A DNA stretch of 64,000 bases from JAWWPG01 sp037719575 (lineage in GTDB: Bacteria > Actinomycetota > Actinomycetes > Propionibacteriales > Nocardioidaceae). The notes beneath the pieces are model-generated. The model was not told the DNA's origin. It ran no database searches and worked only from the letters and a program-made list of their open reading frames with translations. The stretch covers positions 29,752 through 93,751 of the forward strand of contig JBBJMF010000002.1 in the NCBI GenBank assembly GCA_037719575.1, in the 5' to 3' direction. Positions within the stretch are counted from its first letter, which is position 1. Each line of letters starts with the position of its first letter. Positions 43,217-51,575 of the stretch are shown piece after piece. Both the position numbers and the translations under genes were made by a program.

Positions 43217-44080
43217 GTGCACCTCCCTCGTGCCGGGCATCACCGCGGGCCGAAGCACGGGACACAGGCTCGTCGGCAGTCGAGCTCTCGGGCGCGGACT
43301 CCTCGGCACGCCAGCTGCCGTGAGCGAGGACGCCCGCAGGTTTCGGTCTCGGCTGCGTTGGGCGGGTCCGCGCTGATCGTGGCGGCTCTGGGAGCGGTCT
43401 CGCTCAGCCAGCCGTCGCCCCTCGCCGCCGCACAGACGGTGTCGCTGGGCGCTGGCACCGGAGCCCGGATGGCCGTGGCCGGGGCCGGTGAGCCCCGCGA
43501 CTCCCTCTATACCCGAGCCTTGCCGAGAGCCAGCCGGGGCCACGGGCGGCCAGTGCTGGACCCCCCGGCCGCCCTGGAGTCGGCGGCCGAGGCGCGAGCC
43601 GCCACCCGCGATGCCCAGCTGGCTTCCGATGCGCTGCAGGCGAAGACCTACGCCCGCGACCTCGTCAGCCAAGCCTGGGTACTGCCGACGAGCGGCTTCC
43701 ACGTCTCCAGCTGGTTCGGGGAGCCGGGCTGGTACTGGTCGTCGGGCTACCACACCGGGGTCGACCTCGCGACCGCCTGCTACACCCCCGCGGTCGCGGT
43801 TAGCGATGGAGTCGTCGCGCAGGCCGGATGGGACGGACCGTACGGCTACCAGGTGCGGCTGACACTCTCGAACGGCGACCAGATCTGGTACAACCACCTG
43901 GTCGCGATAGAGACGACCGTCGGCGCCCACCTCGCGAAGGGCGAGCTGGTCGGCCTCGTCGGTGAGACCGGCAACGCCTACGGGTGCCACCTGCACGTCG
44001 AGTACCGGCTGGCCGCCGACCTCGAGACACCGCTCGACCCGGCACCGTTCTTCGCCGCACACGGCCTCCCGCTGCGCTGA
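43217..44080 (+). CDS. exported M23-family metallopeptidase
   Basis: The 287-residue protein has a long basic N-terminus, one hydrophobic signal/anchor segment (ALGGSALIVAALGAVSLSQ, residues ~54-72), a linker, and a C-terminal M23 (LytM) peptidase domain. The zinc ligands are seen in SSGYHTGVDLAT and CHLHVEYRL. Such enzymes cut peptidoglycan cross-bridges or activate other hydrolases. The GTG at 43217 has AAGGA six bases upstream. I looked for a c-di-AMP riboswitch in the 200-bp leader and saw none of its conserved parts. Confidence 0.85.
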   Translation: MHLPRAGHHRGPKHGTQARRQSSSRARTPRHASCRERGRPQVSVSAALGGSALIVAALGAVSLSQPSPLAAAQTVSLGAGTGARMAVAGAGEPRDSLYTRALPRASRGHGRPVLDPPAALESAAEARAATRDAQLASDALQAKTYARDLVSQAWVLPTSGFHVSSWFGEPGWYWSSGYHTGVDLATACYTPAVAVSDGVVAQAGWDGPYGYQVRLTLSNGDQIWYNHLVAIETTVGAHLAKGELVGLVGETGNAYGCHLHVEYRLAADLETPLDPAPFFAAHGLPLR

Positions 44081-44093
44081 CGCCGCGCCAGCC

Positions 44094-45236
44094 TCAGCGA
44101 CCGGAGAGCCCCCGGACCAGCAGACCCCTGACGACGCGTGGCGTGACGAGTCCCTGGCCGAGACCGATCTCCACGAGATCGTCGAACACCCGCTGGTCTC
44201 GCGCCGCGGCCCGCACCCCGGCTGCGACGACGCGGGGGACCGAGACCAGCCGGGACACCACCGACGTGTGGGCGAGATGACGACCGAGCAGGGCTCGGAC
44301 CGCCGCCCGGTGGAGGGCGCCGGCGTCCCGCCCGTTCCCGCGCGTGAGGGCGCTGACCGCAGCCCTGCCGGCCAGCACTCCCGTGGCCACCGCGTAGTAG
44401 ATCCCCTCGCCGGTCATCGGGTTGACCAGGCAGCCGGCGTCGCCGGTGAGCAGGATGGGACCGTCCGGCTGCCGGTACGGCCACGACGACAACGGCAGGT
44501 GGTGTCCCCGCCAGCCGGCGCCGTCGAGCGTCGACCCGGGGAGCAGTCGCTCCAGCTGCGCGAGCATCTCCTGGCGCGGCGCCGTCCGGCCGTCGCGGAC
44601 CAGCTCGCCGTACCCGACGTTCGAGAGCCCGTCGCCGCTGTCGAAGGACCAGGCGTACGACGGTTGTCGGGTCGCCCCGAACACGATCACCTGCCGCCCG
44701 GCGCGGGCGGGCGGGGTCGGGGCGTAGCCGCGCAGCGCCAGCGCCTGTCTTCGGCCGGGTCGCAGCCCGACCGCGCCACGCACCAGGGAGTGCGCGCCGT
44801 CCGCGCCGACGACCACCCGCGCCCGGATCGTGCCGTCGAGGACCACCAGGCCGTCCTCCGTCGCCACGGTACGGACGCGGTGTCGCCTGAGCTCGGCACC
44901 GGCGAGCACGGCAGCCTCGACGAGGCGGTGGTCGAACACCGTCCTCGGCACCACCCATGCGGCTCGCGACATGCTGCGCACCACCTCGGTGTCTCCTTGG
45001 CGCAGCTCCAGCACGTCCACCCCCGCCCGGTCGTCGAGCAGTCCGGTGACCCCGACTGCCGCGAGGACGTCGAGCACGTGCGGCGCGATGCCGTCGCCGC
45101 ACGCCTTGTCCCGCGGGAAGTCGGACCGGTCGAGCAGGAGGACCCGCAGGTCCGGCCGCCCGGTCAGAGCGCCGAGGGCAGCCGCCGACCCGGCGGGCCC
45201 GGCGCCGACGATGACCAGGTCCCACGGTGCGCTCAC
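44094..45236 (-). CDS. geranylgeranyl reductase-family FAD oxidoreductase
   Basis: The 380-residue flavoprotein has the FAD motif DLVIVGAGPAGSAAALGAL at the N-terminus, the family motif DKACGDGIAPHVLDVL near residue 43, and the second FAD block ILLTGDAGCLVNPMTGEGIY near residue 280. The family saturates prenyl chains (geranylgeranyl reductase, menaquinone reductase MenJ) or hydroxylates aromatic lipids. The UbiA prenyltransferase gene 40 bp upstream and the divergent polyketide synthase operon suggest work on a prenylated or long-chain aromatic. A second member of the family is encoded at 47779. Confidence 0.85.
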   Translation of the reverse strand: MSAPWDLVIVGAGPAGSAAALGALTGRPDLRVLLLDRSDFPRDKACGDGIAPHVLDVLAAVGVTGLLDDRAGVDVLELRQGDTEVVRSMSRAAWVVPRTVFDHRLVEAAVLAGAELRRHRVRTVATEDGLVVLDGTIRARVVVGADGAHSLVRGAVGLRPGRRQALALRGYAPTPPARAGRQVIVFGATRQPSYAWSFDSGDGLSNVGYGELVRDGRTAPRQEMLAQLERLLPGSTLDGAGWRGHHLPLSSWPYRQPDGPILLTGDAGCLVNPMTGEGIYYAVATGVLAGRAAVSALTRGNGRDAGALHRAAVRALLGRHLAHTSVVSRLVSVPRVVAAGVRAAARDQRVFDDLVEIGLGQGLVTPRVVRGLLVRGLSGR

Positions 45237-45276
45237 GGTCTCCAGCCCGCCCAGCCGTCGTACCCGGCGCGGGTCG

Positions 45277-46095
45277 TCATCGGGCCGTCAGCATGACGAC
45301 GTCCACGACGGCGATGGCCACGGTGACGTGGAACGCTAGGCGCCCGGGCGAGCGCAGCCCGAGAAGGGCGAGTGCCACGATCGCCGCCAGGCCGGTCCAG
45401 CACCACACCGGCGGACGGGTCCCGGGGCCCAGGACGGCGACGGCCGAGGCCACTACGAGCACCGCGGTGGCGAGCCGTTGGGACAGCCGGCGCCCCAGCA
45501 GGTGAGGCAGTCCCCTGACGCCGGTCGCCTCGTCGTCGAGGAGGTCCGGCAGCGCGTTCACCAGATGCGCGCCGACGCCGAGCAGGGCGCCGGCGGCCAT
45601 CAGCCAGAGCGGCGGGAGGTGTGGCGGGCTCAGCGCCTGCGACACGACCGCGGGCAGGGAACCGAAGGCAAGGGCGTAGGGCAGCCACGACCAGCGGGTG
45701 CGTTTGAGCCCCAGGTTGTAGGCCCACCCCGACCCCACCCCGAGCGTCAGGTGGGTGAGCCCGGACCTCAACCCACACAGCAAGGAGAGCACCACGCAGG
45801 CCGCCACCGCGACCACGAGGGCGACCCGGACCGTCGACTCGGCCAGCGCGCCGGTCGCCACCGGCTTGTCGGCGCGATGCACGATCTTGTCGCGCCGGGC
45901 GTCGACAAGATCGTTGGACCAGCCGATGGAGAGCTGCCCGGTGAACACCGCCGCCGTCACCAGGAGGGTGGTCCCGGCGGTCGCCCCGGCGCCGACGGCA
46001 AGGAGGACGGTGAGGGCGGTGACGGCGACGGTCGGCTCGGGATGGCAGGCGCGCACCAGGAGCAGCACTGACGGCGCCGTTCTGACGCTCGGCAC
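45277..46095 (-). CDS. UbiA-family membrane prenyltransferase
   Basis: The 272-residue protein has about eight membrane segments and both Asp-rich motifs: NDLVDARRD (NDxxDxxxD) near residue 61, followed by ADKPVATGAL, and DLLDDEATGVRGLP near residue 164. UbiA enzymes attach a prenyl diphosphate to an aromatic or similar acceptor in the membrane. Position next to a geranylgeranyl-reductase-type gene and opposite a type III polyketide synthase (33-bp divergent gap) suggests the acceptor may be an alkylresorcinol or related phenol. A role in menaquinone synthesis is less likely without men genes nearby. Confidence 0.85.
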   Translation of the reverse strand: MPSVRTAPSVLLLVRACHPEPTVAVTALTVLLAVGAGATAGTTLLVTAAVFTGQLSIGWSNDLVDARRDKIVHRADKPVATGALAESTVRVALVVAVAACVVLSLLCGLRSGLTHLTLGVGSGWAYNLGLKRTRWSWLPYALAFGSLPAVVSQALSPPHLPPLWLMAAGALLGVGAHLVNALPDLLDDEATGVRGLPHLLGRRLSQRLATAVLVVASAVAVLGPGTRPPVWCWTGLAAIVALALLGLRSPGRLAFHVTVAIAVVDVVMLTAR

Positions 46096-46128
46096 CTGTC
46101 GAGACTAGACCGACCTAGGCTGGTGGCC

Positions 46129-47214
46129 ATGATGCAGATCCGCGCGGTCCGAGGCTGCCTGCCGGAGCATGTCTACTCCCAGGCCGACGTGACCGAGGCG
46201 TTCTCCCGGGTAGTGCTCGGGGACCGGGCGGACACCGGACTGCTCCGCCGCTTCCACGCGAACGCGGGCGTCAGCTCGCGTCATCTGGCGTTGCCGCTCG
46301 AGCGGTACGCCGAGCTCGCCGACTTCGGCGAGGCCAACGACGCGTTCATCGACGTGGGTGTCGATCTCGGGTCTCGCGCGCTCACCGACGCCCTCAAGGC
46401 TGCCGACCTGACGCCGCAGGACGTCGACCTGTTCATCTCGACGACGGTGACCGGGCTCGCGGTCCCGTCCATCGACGCGCGGGTGGCCGCCCGTATCGGC
46501 CTGCGGCCGGACGTGAAGCGGGTGCCTCTCGTCGGTCTCGGCTGCGTGGCCGGTGCCGCCGGGATCGCCAGGCTGCACGACTACCTGCTCGGCCATCCCG
46601 ACGAGGTCGCGGTCCTGCTCTCGGTCGAGCTGTGCTCCCTGACGGTCCAGCGCGACGACGCGTCGGTGGCCAACCTGGTGGCCAGCGGCCTCTTCGGCGA
46701 CGGTGCCGCGGCGGTGGTCGCGGTCGGCAGTGCCCGGTCGACGGGCCCCGACGACTCACGGCCCCGTGGCACGTCGTCGCAGCCTCGGGTGCTGGCCAGC
46801 CGCAGCCGGCTGTACGCCGACACCGAACGGGCGATGGGGTGGGACATCGGCGCGAGCGGGTTCCGCATCGTGCTCAGCGTCGAGGTTCCCGAGCTCGTCA
46901 GGACGTACCTGCGTGCCGACGTCGAGGACTTTCTCGCGAGCCAGGGGCTCACCCGGTCCGACATCGGGTGGTGGGTCTGCCACCCCGGCGGACCCAAGGT
47001 GCTGGAGGCCATGCACACCGCTCTCGAGCTCGACCGCTTCGCGCTCGCGCTCACCTGGGACTCCCTGGACCGGATCGGCAACCTGTCGTCGGCCTCGGTC
47101 CTGCTCGTGCTGGAGGACACGCTTCGCCAGCGTCCACCGCCGCCGGGCTCCTTCGGCGTCGCGATGGCCATGGGTCCCGGCTTCTGCCTCGAGCTCGTGC
47201 TCCTGCAGGGCTGA
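46129..47214 (+). CDS. type III polyketide synthase (chalcone synthase-like)
   Basis: The 361-residue enzyme shows the Cys-His-Asn triad of type III polyketide synthases: Cys in LVGLGCVAGAAG (near residue 139), His in WWVCHPGGPKV, and Asn in DRIGNLSSASVLLV, plus the C-terminal MGPGFCLELVLL. Such enzymes extend a starter acyl-CoA with malonyl units and cyclise it to alkylresorcinols, alkylpyrones or tetrahydroxynaphthalene. The next genes (ICMT-type methyltransferase, flavoprotein) copy the order of the Streptomyces griseus srsABC phenolic-lipid operon. I take ATG 46129; GTG 46123 is in frame. Confidence 0.9.
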   Translation: MMQIRAVRGCLPEHVYSQADVTEAFSRVVLGDRADTGLLRRFHANAGVSSRHLALPLERYAELADFGEANDAFIDVGVDLGSRALTDALKAADLTPQDVDLFISTTVTGLAVPSIDARVAARIGLRPDVKRVPLVGLGCVAGAAGIARLHDYLLGHPDEVAVLLSVELCSLTVQRDDASVANLVASGLFGDGAAAVVAVGSARSTGPDDSRPRGTSSQPRVLASRSRLYADTERAMGWDIGASGFRIVLSVEVPELVRTYLRADVEDFLASQGLTRSDIGWWVCHPGGPKVLEAMHTALELDRFALALTWDSLDRIGNLSSASVLLVLEDTLRQRPPPPGSFGVAMAMGPGFCLELVLLQG

Positions 47215-47218
47215 CGTG

Positions 47219-47782
47219 ATGGCCGGCACGACAGGTCTCGGGCTCTTCACGGCACTGGTCGCCCTCGTCGGCCTCGAGCGGCTGGCCGAGCTCGTCATAT
47301 CCACCCGCAACGCGGCCTGGAGCGTCGCCCGCGGCGGAGTCGAGACCGGCCAGCGGCACTACGTCCTCATGGTGGTGCTGCACAGCGGACTCCTCGTGGG
47401 TGCGCTCGTCGAGGTGTGGTTGCGCCGTCCCGAGTTCGTGCCTCTCCTCGGACTGCCGATGCTGGCGCTGGTGCTCGCCTCGCAGGCGCTGCGCTGGTGG
47501 TGCATCGCCACCCTGGGGCGCCGGTGGAACACCCGGGTGATCGTCGTACCGGACCTGCCCCTCGTGCAGCGGGGGCCCTATCGCTGGCTGTCCCACCCCA
47601 ACTACGTCGCCGTCGTCGTGGAGGGGTTCGCACTCCCGCTCGTCCACTCGGCCTGGGTCACCGCCATCGTCTTCAGCGCGCTGAACGCCGGACTGCTGAC
47701 CGTGCGGATCCGGGTCGAGAACGCTGCCCTGCAAGGCTCTGCGAGCCAGCCGACTGCGGTCGTCCCAGGAACGACTCGGTGA
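47219..47782 (+). CDS. isoprenylcysteine carboxyl methyltransferase-family protein (SrsB-like)
   Basis: The 187-residue membrane protein has four to five hydrophobic segments and the ICMT-family end RGPYRWLSHPNYVAVVVEGF, which forms the S-adenosylmethionine site. In bacteria such proteins next to type III polyketide synthases O-methylate phenolic lipids (SrsB). It starts 4 bases after the synthase stop, and its own stop overlaps the flavoprotein start (GTGA). Methylation of the polyketide product is inferred from this arrangement. Confidence 0.85.
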   Translation: MAGTTGLGLFTALVALVGLERLAELVISTRNAAWSVARGGVETGQRHYVLMVVLHSGLLVGALVEVWLRRPEFVPLLGLPMLALVLASQALRWWCIATLGRRWNTRVIVVPDLPLVQRGPYRWLSHPNYVAVVVEGFALPLVHSAWVTAIVFSALNAGLLTVRIRVENAALQGSASQPTAVVPGTTR

Positions 47783-48801
47783 TCGACGTCGTCGTCGCCG
47801 GCGGCGGACCGGTCGGTCTGGCCGCCGCTCTCTATGCCCATCGGGCAGGGCTCGACGTCACCGTCTACGAACCGCGCGCGGGCGCTATCGACAAGGCCTG
47901 CGGCGAAGGGCTGATGCCGGGTGCGGTCAGTGCTCTTGCCGACCTCGGCGTGGACCCAGCGGGCCGTGAGCTGCACGGCATCCGCTACGTCGCCGGGGAT
48001 GCCTCCGTCGACGCCGACTTCCGGCACGGTCCGGGCCGCGGCGTCCGGCGTACGACGTTGCACGACTCGCTGTCCGCCGGCGTGCAGGCGGCCGGCATCC
48101 CGGTCATCCCTCGGGCCGTCGGCAAGGTCAGCCAGGACGACGGCTGTGTGCGCATCGACGACACGCCGGCCCGCTACCTGCTTGCCGCCGACGGCCTGCA
48201 CTCGCCGGTGCGCCGGCGGCTTGGCCTGGACGATCCGGTGCGCGGCGGGCGGCGCTACGGGCTGCGCTGCCACGCCGAGGTCGCGCCGTGGACCAACCAC
48301 GTGGAGGTGCACTGGTCGGACGCCGCCGAGGCCTACCTGACCCCGGTCGGCCCCTCCTTGGTCGGCGTCGCCCTGCTCACCAGCCGGCAAGGGACCTTCG
48401 ACGAGCTGCTCGCGGGCTTTCCGCTGATCCACGACCGGCTGGCCGGGGCGGCGGTCTCCAAGGTCCGCGGTGCGGGGCCGCTGCGACAGCGGTCCGCTCG
48501 CCGGGTGTCGGGTCGGGTGCTGCTCGTGGGCGATGCCAGTGGGTACGTCGACGCCCTGACGGGCGAAGGGATAGCGCTCGGCCTGGCCCAGGCGCGGGCT
48601 GCTATCGCGGCGCTCGTGGCCGGACGGCCGTCGTCGTACGAGCTGGCGTGGCAGCGGGCCACCTGGCGCTACCGGCTGCTGACCGCGTCGCTGCTCGGCG
48701 CCTCCCGGCTGGGGCCGGTACGCCGGGCCATCGTGCCGGCCGCCGTCCGACTCCCCCGGGTCTTCGCGGCGGCCGTCAACGAGCTGGCCAGGCCGGCGTG
48801 A
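47779..48801 (+). CDS. FAD-dependent oxidoreductase of the geranylgeranyl reductase/hydroxylase family
   Basis: The 340-residue flavoprotein shows VVVAGGGPVGLAAALYAHRA, the family motif DKACGEGLMPGAVSALADLG, and LLVGDASGYVDALTGEGIAL. By position it corresponds to SrsC, the flavoprotein hydroxylase that turns alkylresorcinols into quinones in Streptomyces griseus, though the ACGEG motif also fits prenyl reductases. GTGA overlaps join it to the methyltransferase gene before and to idi after. The exact reaction is open. Confidence 0.83.
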   Translation: MIDVVVAGGGPVGLAAALYAHRAGLDVTVYEPRAGAIDKACGEGLMPGAVSALADLGVDPAGRELHGIRYVAGDASVDADFRHGPGRGVRRTTLHDSLSAGVQAAGIPVIPRAVGKVSQDDGCVRIDDTPARYLLAADGLHSPVRRRLGLDDPVRGGRRYGLRCHAEVAPWTNHVEVHWSDAAEAYLTPVGPSLVGVALLTSRQGTFDELLAGFPLIHDRLAGAAVSKVRGAGPLRQRSARRVSGRVLLVGDASGYVDALTGEGIALGLAQARAAIAALVAGRPSSYELAWQRATWRYRLLTASLLGASRLGPVRRAIVPAAVRLPRVFAAAVNELARPA

Positions 48802-49391
48802 CGTCGTACGACGTCGAGCAGGTCGTGCTGCTCGACGAGGAGGGACATTCGATAGGCGTCGCCGACAAGCAGACCGTGCATGACGCCGACACTCCGCTGC
48901 ATCTGGCCTTCTCCTGCTATGTGTTCAGCTCAGACGCTGAACTGCTGGTCACCCGTCGAGCGCTGGACAAGACGACGTTCCCTGGGGTGTGGACCAACAC
49001 GGTGTGCGGGCACCCGACTCCTGGTGAGGACTTCCTGGCGGGGGTACGACGGCGTACTCAGCAGGAGCTGGGGCTCACCCTGCGCGACGTCAGGGTCGTG
49101 CTTCCGAGCTTCCGCTACCGCGCAGTGATGGCGAGCGGCGTCGTGGAGAACGAGATGTGCCCCGTCCTCGTGGCCTGGACCGACGACCAGCCTGCGCCCG
49201 ACCCGAACGAGGTCGCCGACACGGCGTGGGTCCCGTGGCGGGACTTCCGTGCTGGTGTTGTTGACGGTACTCGCGACGTATCGCCATGGTGCAGTGACCA
49301 GGTCCAGCAGCTCGCCGCCTTGGATGACGACCCGCTCGCGTGGGCAGCGGCGCCGTCGTCGGCGCTGCCTCCGGCGGCCGTACCACCCTGA
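48798..49391 (+). CDS. idi: isopentenyl-diphosphate delta-isomerase (type I)
   Basis: Converts isopentenyl diphosphate to dimethylallyl diphosphate, supplying prenyl precursors. The 197-residue protein has the catalytic Cys in WTNTVCGHPTPGE, the metal/catalytic Glu in VVENEMCPVLVAW, and the NUDIX-like RRRTQQELGL. Its GTG overlaps the preceding flavoprotein stop, so it is the last gene of the polyketide operon. This directly ties the polyketide genes to isoprenoid supply and to the divergent UbiA gene. Confidence 0.93.
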   Translation: MTSYDVEQVVLLDEEGHSIGVADKQTVHDADTPLHLAFSCYVFSSDAELLVTRRALDKTTFPGVWTNTVCGHPTPGEDFLAGVRRRTQQELGLTLRDVRVVLPSFRYRAVMASGVVENEMCPVLVAWTDDQPAPDPNEVADTAWVPWRDFRAGVVDGTRDVSPWCSDQVQQLAALDDDPLAWAAAPSSALPPAAVPP

Positions 49392-49437
49392 CGCGTGTCT
49401 CAGCGGGGACAGGATCGCAGGTCGCGGGAAAGGGTAG

Positions 49438-49467
49438 GCGGCCCCGGAACGGGTGCTCCGGGGCCGC
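49438..49467. terminator. terminator hairpin after idi
   Basis: gcggccccgga pairs perfectly with tccggggccgc across an 8-base loop. It lies between idi and the convergent anti-sigma-like gene, so it can end both transcripts. Confidence 0.8.
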
Positions 49468-49481
49468 GCGGTCGGTGGCTG

Positions 49482-50627
49482 TCAGCAGGGACCGAGGGTC
49501 GTCGTGGGCCGGAAGGACACGCACCAGGCCACGGACTCCCCGGACTGGGTGAGGGTGTTCCCGGCCAGGGACCACTCCCGGACCTCGACAGGCGCAGGGA
49601 ACCGCGTGGCGGCCGGGTCGGTCAACCGGTAGGAGAAGACCCCGTCGGCCCCGAAGTACGTCTGCCAGGCGGCCGGGTCCGAGTCCGACCTCAAGGAAAG
49701 CTCGTTCCCCTCCGTGTCGACTGGCTTCACCCGCTCCAGGGTTCCCGGGTCGGCCATGAAGACCGAGCCCACGGCCATGTCGCCGCCTCCGCCCAAGAGG
49801 ATCACCTCGAGATCGCCGTCGCTGTCGAGGTCGACCGGGTCGAGTAGGTTCGTCTCCATCGTGTTCGGGAGGGCCGCTGTGGTCGTCTCGCCGGTGCCCC
49901 AGGTGACCTGCAGCAGCTGGTCCTCGCCGTTGACGTCTTTCGGGACCAGAAGCCGGACGACATCGTCCGTGCCGTCTCCGTCGATGTCGGCCTCGAGCTT
50001 GTCGAAGGTCGTGAAACCACCGGCCTCCGTCGTCACGACGACCATGTCGGTGCTCTCGACGAGGTCCCCGTCGGCGCAGTACGGCGCCTTGACGACGATC
50101 GTGTGTTCGCCCGGCGACGACACCGGCACCACGAGAGGCTTGTCGATGTGAAACTCCATCGTGTACGGCGTGAGCGCACCGTCCGGTTCGCACCAGATGG
50201 CGCCCCGATCCGAGCCCGAGACTACCTTTCCGTCGACCAGGACGGCGGTGGACCGCGGACCTGCGTAGTCGATCGGTTCGCCCGTCCCTTGGTCGGTGTA
50301 CGCGGTCGATCTCCCGGTCACTGTGAAGCTGATCCGCACCTGGTCGGCGCCCTGAGGCTGGGCGTTGACGGTGATTTCCTGCCAGGGAGTGGTTCGCGGG
50401 GTGGTGACCGGCGGTGCCGTGCGCTCGCTCGGCAGGGCGTGCGAGACGCCCACCGCGCCGACGGCGAGAACGGCCGCGGCGGCGACGAGGCCGGCGCCCT
50501 TGCGTTGGCGCGCCACGCGCACCCGGCGCTGGATGTCGGGCATTCGGTCGCCTACTAGGTCGTCGTCGGCCATGCCAGCCAGCCGATCGAGGGACTCGAA
50601 GATCGGGTCTTGCTTCCACGTGTTCAT
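49482..50627 (-). CDS. membrane-anchored protein with Ca-binding-like repeats, partner of the ECF sigma gene
   Basis: The 381-residue protein has a short cytoplasmic head (DPIFESLDRLAGMADDDLVG), one membrane segment near residues 45-62 (GLVAAAAVLAVGAVGVSHAL), and a long outer part. The outer part contains two Asp-rich loops, DIDGDGTDDVV and DLDSDGDLEVI, of the kind that bind calcium in FG-GAP/dockerin repeats. It starts AAGGAG-ATG with an ATGA overlap to the sigma gene, the usual place for an anti-sigma factor. No zinc-finger anti-sigma motif is visible, so that role is inferred from position. Confidence 0.72.
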   Translation of the reverse strand: MNTWKQDPIFESLDRLAGMADDDLVGDRMPDIQRRVRVARQRKGAGLVAAAAVLAVGAVGVSHALPSERTAPPVTTPRTTPWQEITVNAQPQGADQVRISFTVTGRSTAYTDQGTGEPIDYAGPRSTAVLVDGKVVSGSDRGAIWCEPDGALTPYTMEFHIDKPLVVPVSSPGEHTIVVKAPYCADGDLVESTDMVVVTTEAGGFTTFDKLEADIDGDGTDDVVRLLVPKDVNGEDQLLQVTWGTGETTTAALPNTMETNLLDPVDLDSDGDLEVILLGGGGDMAVGSVFMADPGTLERVKPVDTEGNELSLRSDSDPAAWQTYFGADGVFSYRLTDPAATRFPAPVEVREWSLAGNTLTQSGESVAWCVSFRPTTTLGPC

Positions 50628-51187
50628 GATGCTGCTCCTTCGGCTCGACCCAGCGCTGTGCGCAGGTGGGCGAGGCCCTTGCTCGTGTTGCTCTTGACGG
50701 TGCCGTGAGAACAGCCCGTGGCTGCGGCGGTGTCGGCCTCGGAGAGGTCGCACCAGTGGCGCAGGACGACGGCCGCGCGCTGTCGCTCCGGAAGCTGCCG
50801 AAGGGTGAGAAGGAGCGTTTGGCTCTCGACCACCGTGCCGGCAGGGTCGGGGGTGTGGTTCGCGTTCTCAGGGAGGTCGGCCATCGACCACTCCCGGTTA
50901 CGAGATCGCCGCCACCACGATGTCCGCAGGGACACCATGACTCGACGCAGGTACGCGTCGGGGACGTCGTACGTCCGCACCCTGCTCCAGTGTGGGTAGG
51001 TCTTGGCGTAGGCGGCTTGAAGCACGTCCTCGGCCTCATGCAGATCCCCCGTGAGCAGGAACGCGAGCCGCTTGTGCCGCCGCTCGCTGGCACGAACGTA
51101 AGCCTCGAAGTCATCCGCCTGAGCCCAGGAGCTTTCGGCCGTGACCGCAGCGGGGCTGTTCATTGCCTCATTCATGTCCTCGTACAC
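50624..51187 (-). CDS. ECF RNA polymerase sigma factor (SigE-like)
   Basis: The 187-residue protein shows sigma region 2 (RLAFLLTGDLHEAEDVLQAA YAKTYPHW, split here) and region 4 (LPERQRAAVVLRHWCDLSEA, then CSHGTVKSNTSKGLAHLR). It fits the SigE/ECF41-free actinobacterial ECF group that is followed by a membrane partner. It probably directs transcription in response to a signal sensed by the downstream membrane protein. The GTG at 51187 is chosen; ATGs at 51175 and 51163 are alternatives. Confidence 0.88.
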   Translation of the reverse strand: MYEDMNEAMNSPAAVTAESSWAQADDFEAYVRASERRHKRLAFLLTGDLHEAEDVLQAAYAKTYPHWSRVRTYDVPDAYLRRVMVSLRTSWWRRSRNREWSMADLPENANHTPDPAGTVVESQTLLLTLRQLPERQRAAVVLRHWCDLSEADTAAATGCSHGTVKSNTSKGLAHLRTALGRAEGAAS

Positions 51188-51445
51188 GCCCGCCCGCCCC
51201 GAAGGGTTGCCACCGCTGGTGTCTCCTTGCGTTCAGCCAGGCAGGACCCGTACAACGTCCGGTCGCGTACGCGCGTGTCGCCGTGGTGCCGGGAGCAGAT
51301 CGAGCGGCTCATGGCCATCGGCGCCCGGCCAGCCGACTGGCCGGCCTGCCCGGTCTCCGCGCTCCGTCCCGCCGCCGGCATGCCTTCTCGACGTCCCCCA
51401 CCACCCCTCACCCCAAACCGACTACCCGCTCTCGAACGAAGAAGG

Positions 51446-51499
51446 TAAGGAACGCGTCGGCTGGTTCGACGGCCATCAACCCAGCCGACGCGTTCCTTA
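51446..51499. repeat. 19-bp-stem perfect inverted repeat in a divergent promoter region
   Basis: taaggaacgcgtcggctgg pairs exactly with ccagccgacgcgttcctta across a 16-base loop. It lies in the 388-bp gap between the sigma gene (minus strand) and pcrA (plus strand), both starting away from it, so it is not a normal terminator. The rest of this gap shows nothing I can name. Confidence 0.8.
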
Positions 51500-51575
51500 T
51501 TCCGGGGAATGTGGCGGCTGTGGCGCATGATCTGTCCCGCTGCGAAGGGAGTTGCCGTCGCCGGGCACCCGTACG

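Noticed and set aside
49090..51114. 674-residue minus-strand frame through the anti-sigma-like and sigma genes
   Set aside because: It is out of frame with both recognised proteins, and its translation is Arg/Gly/His-rich without motifs.
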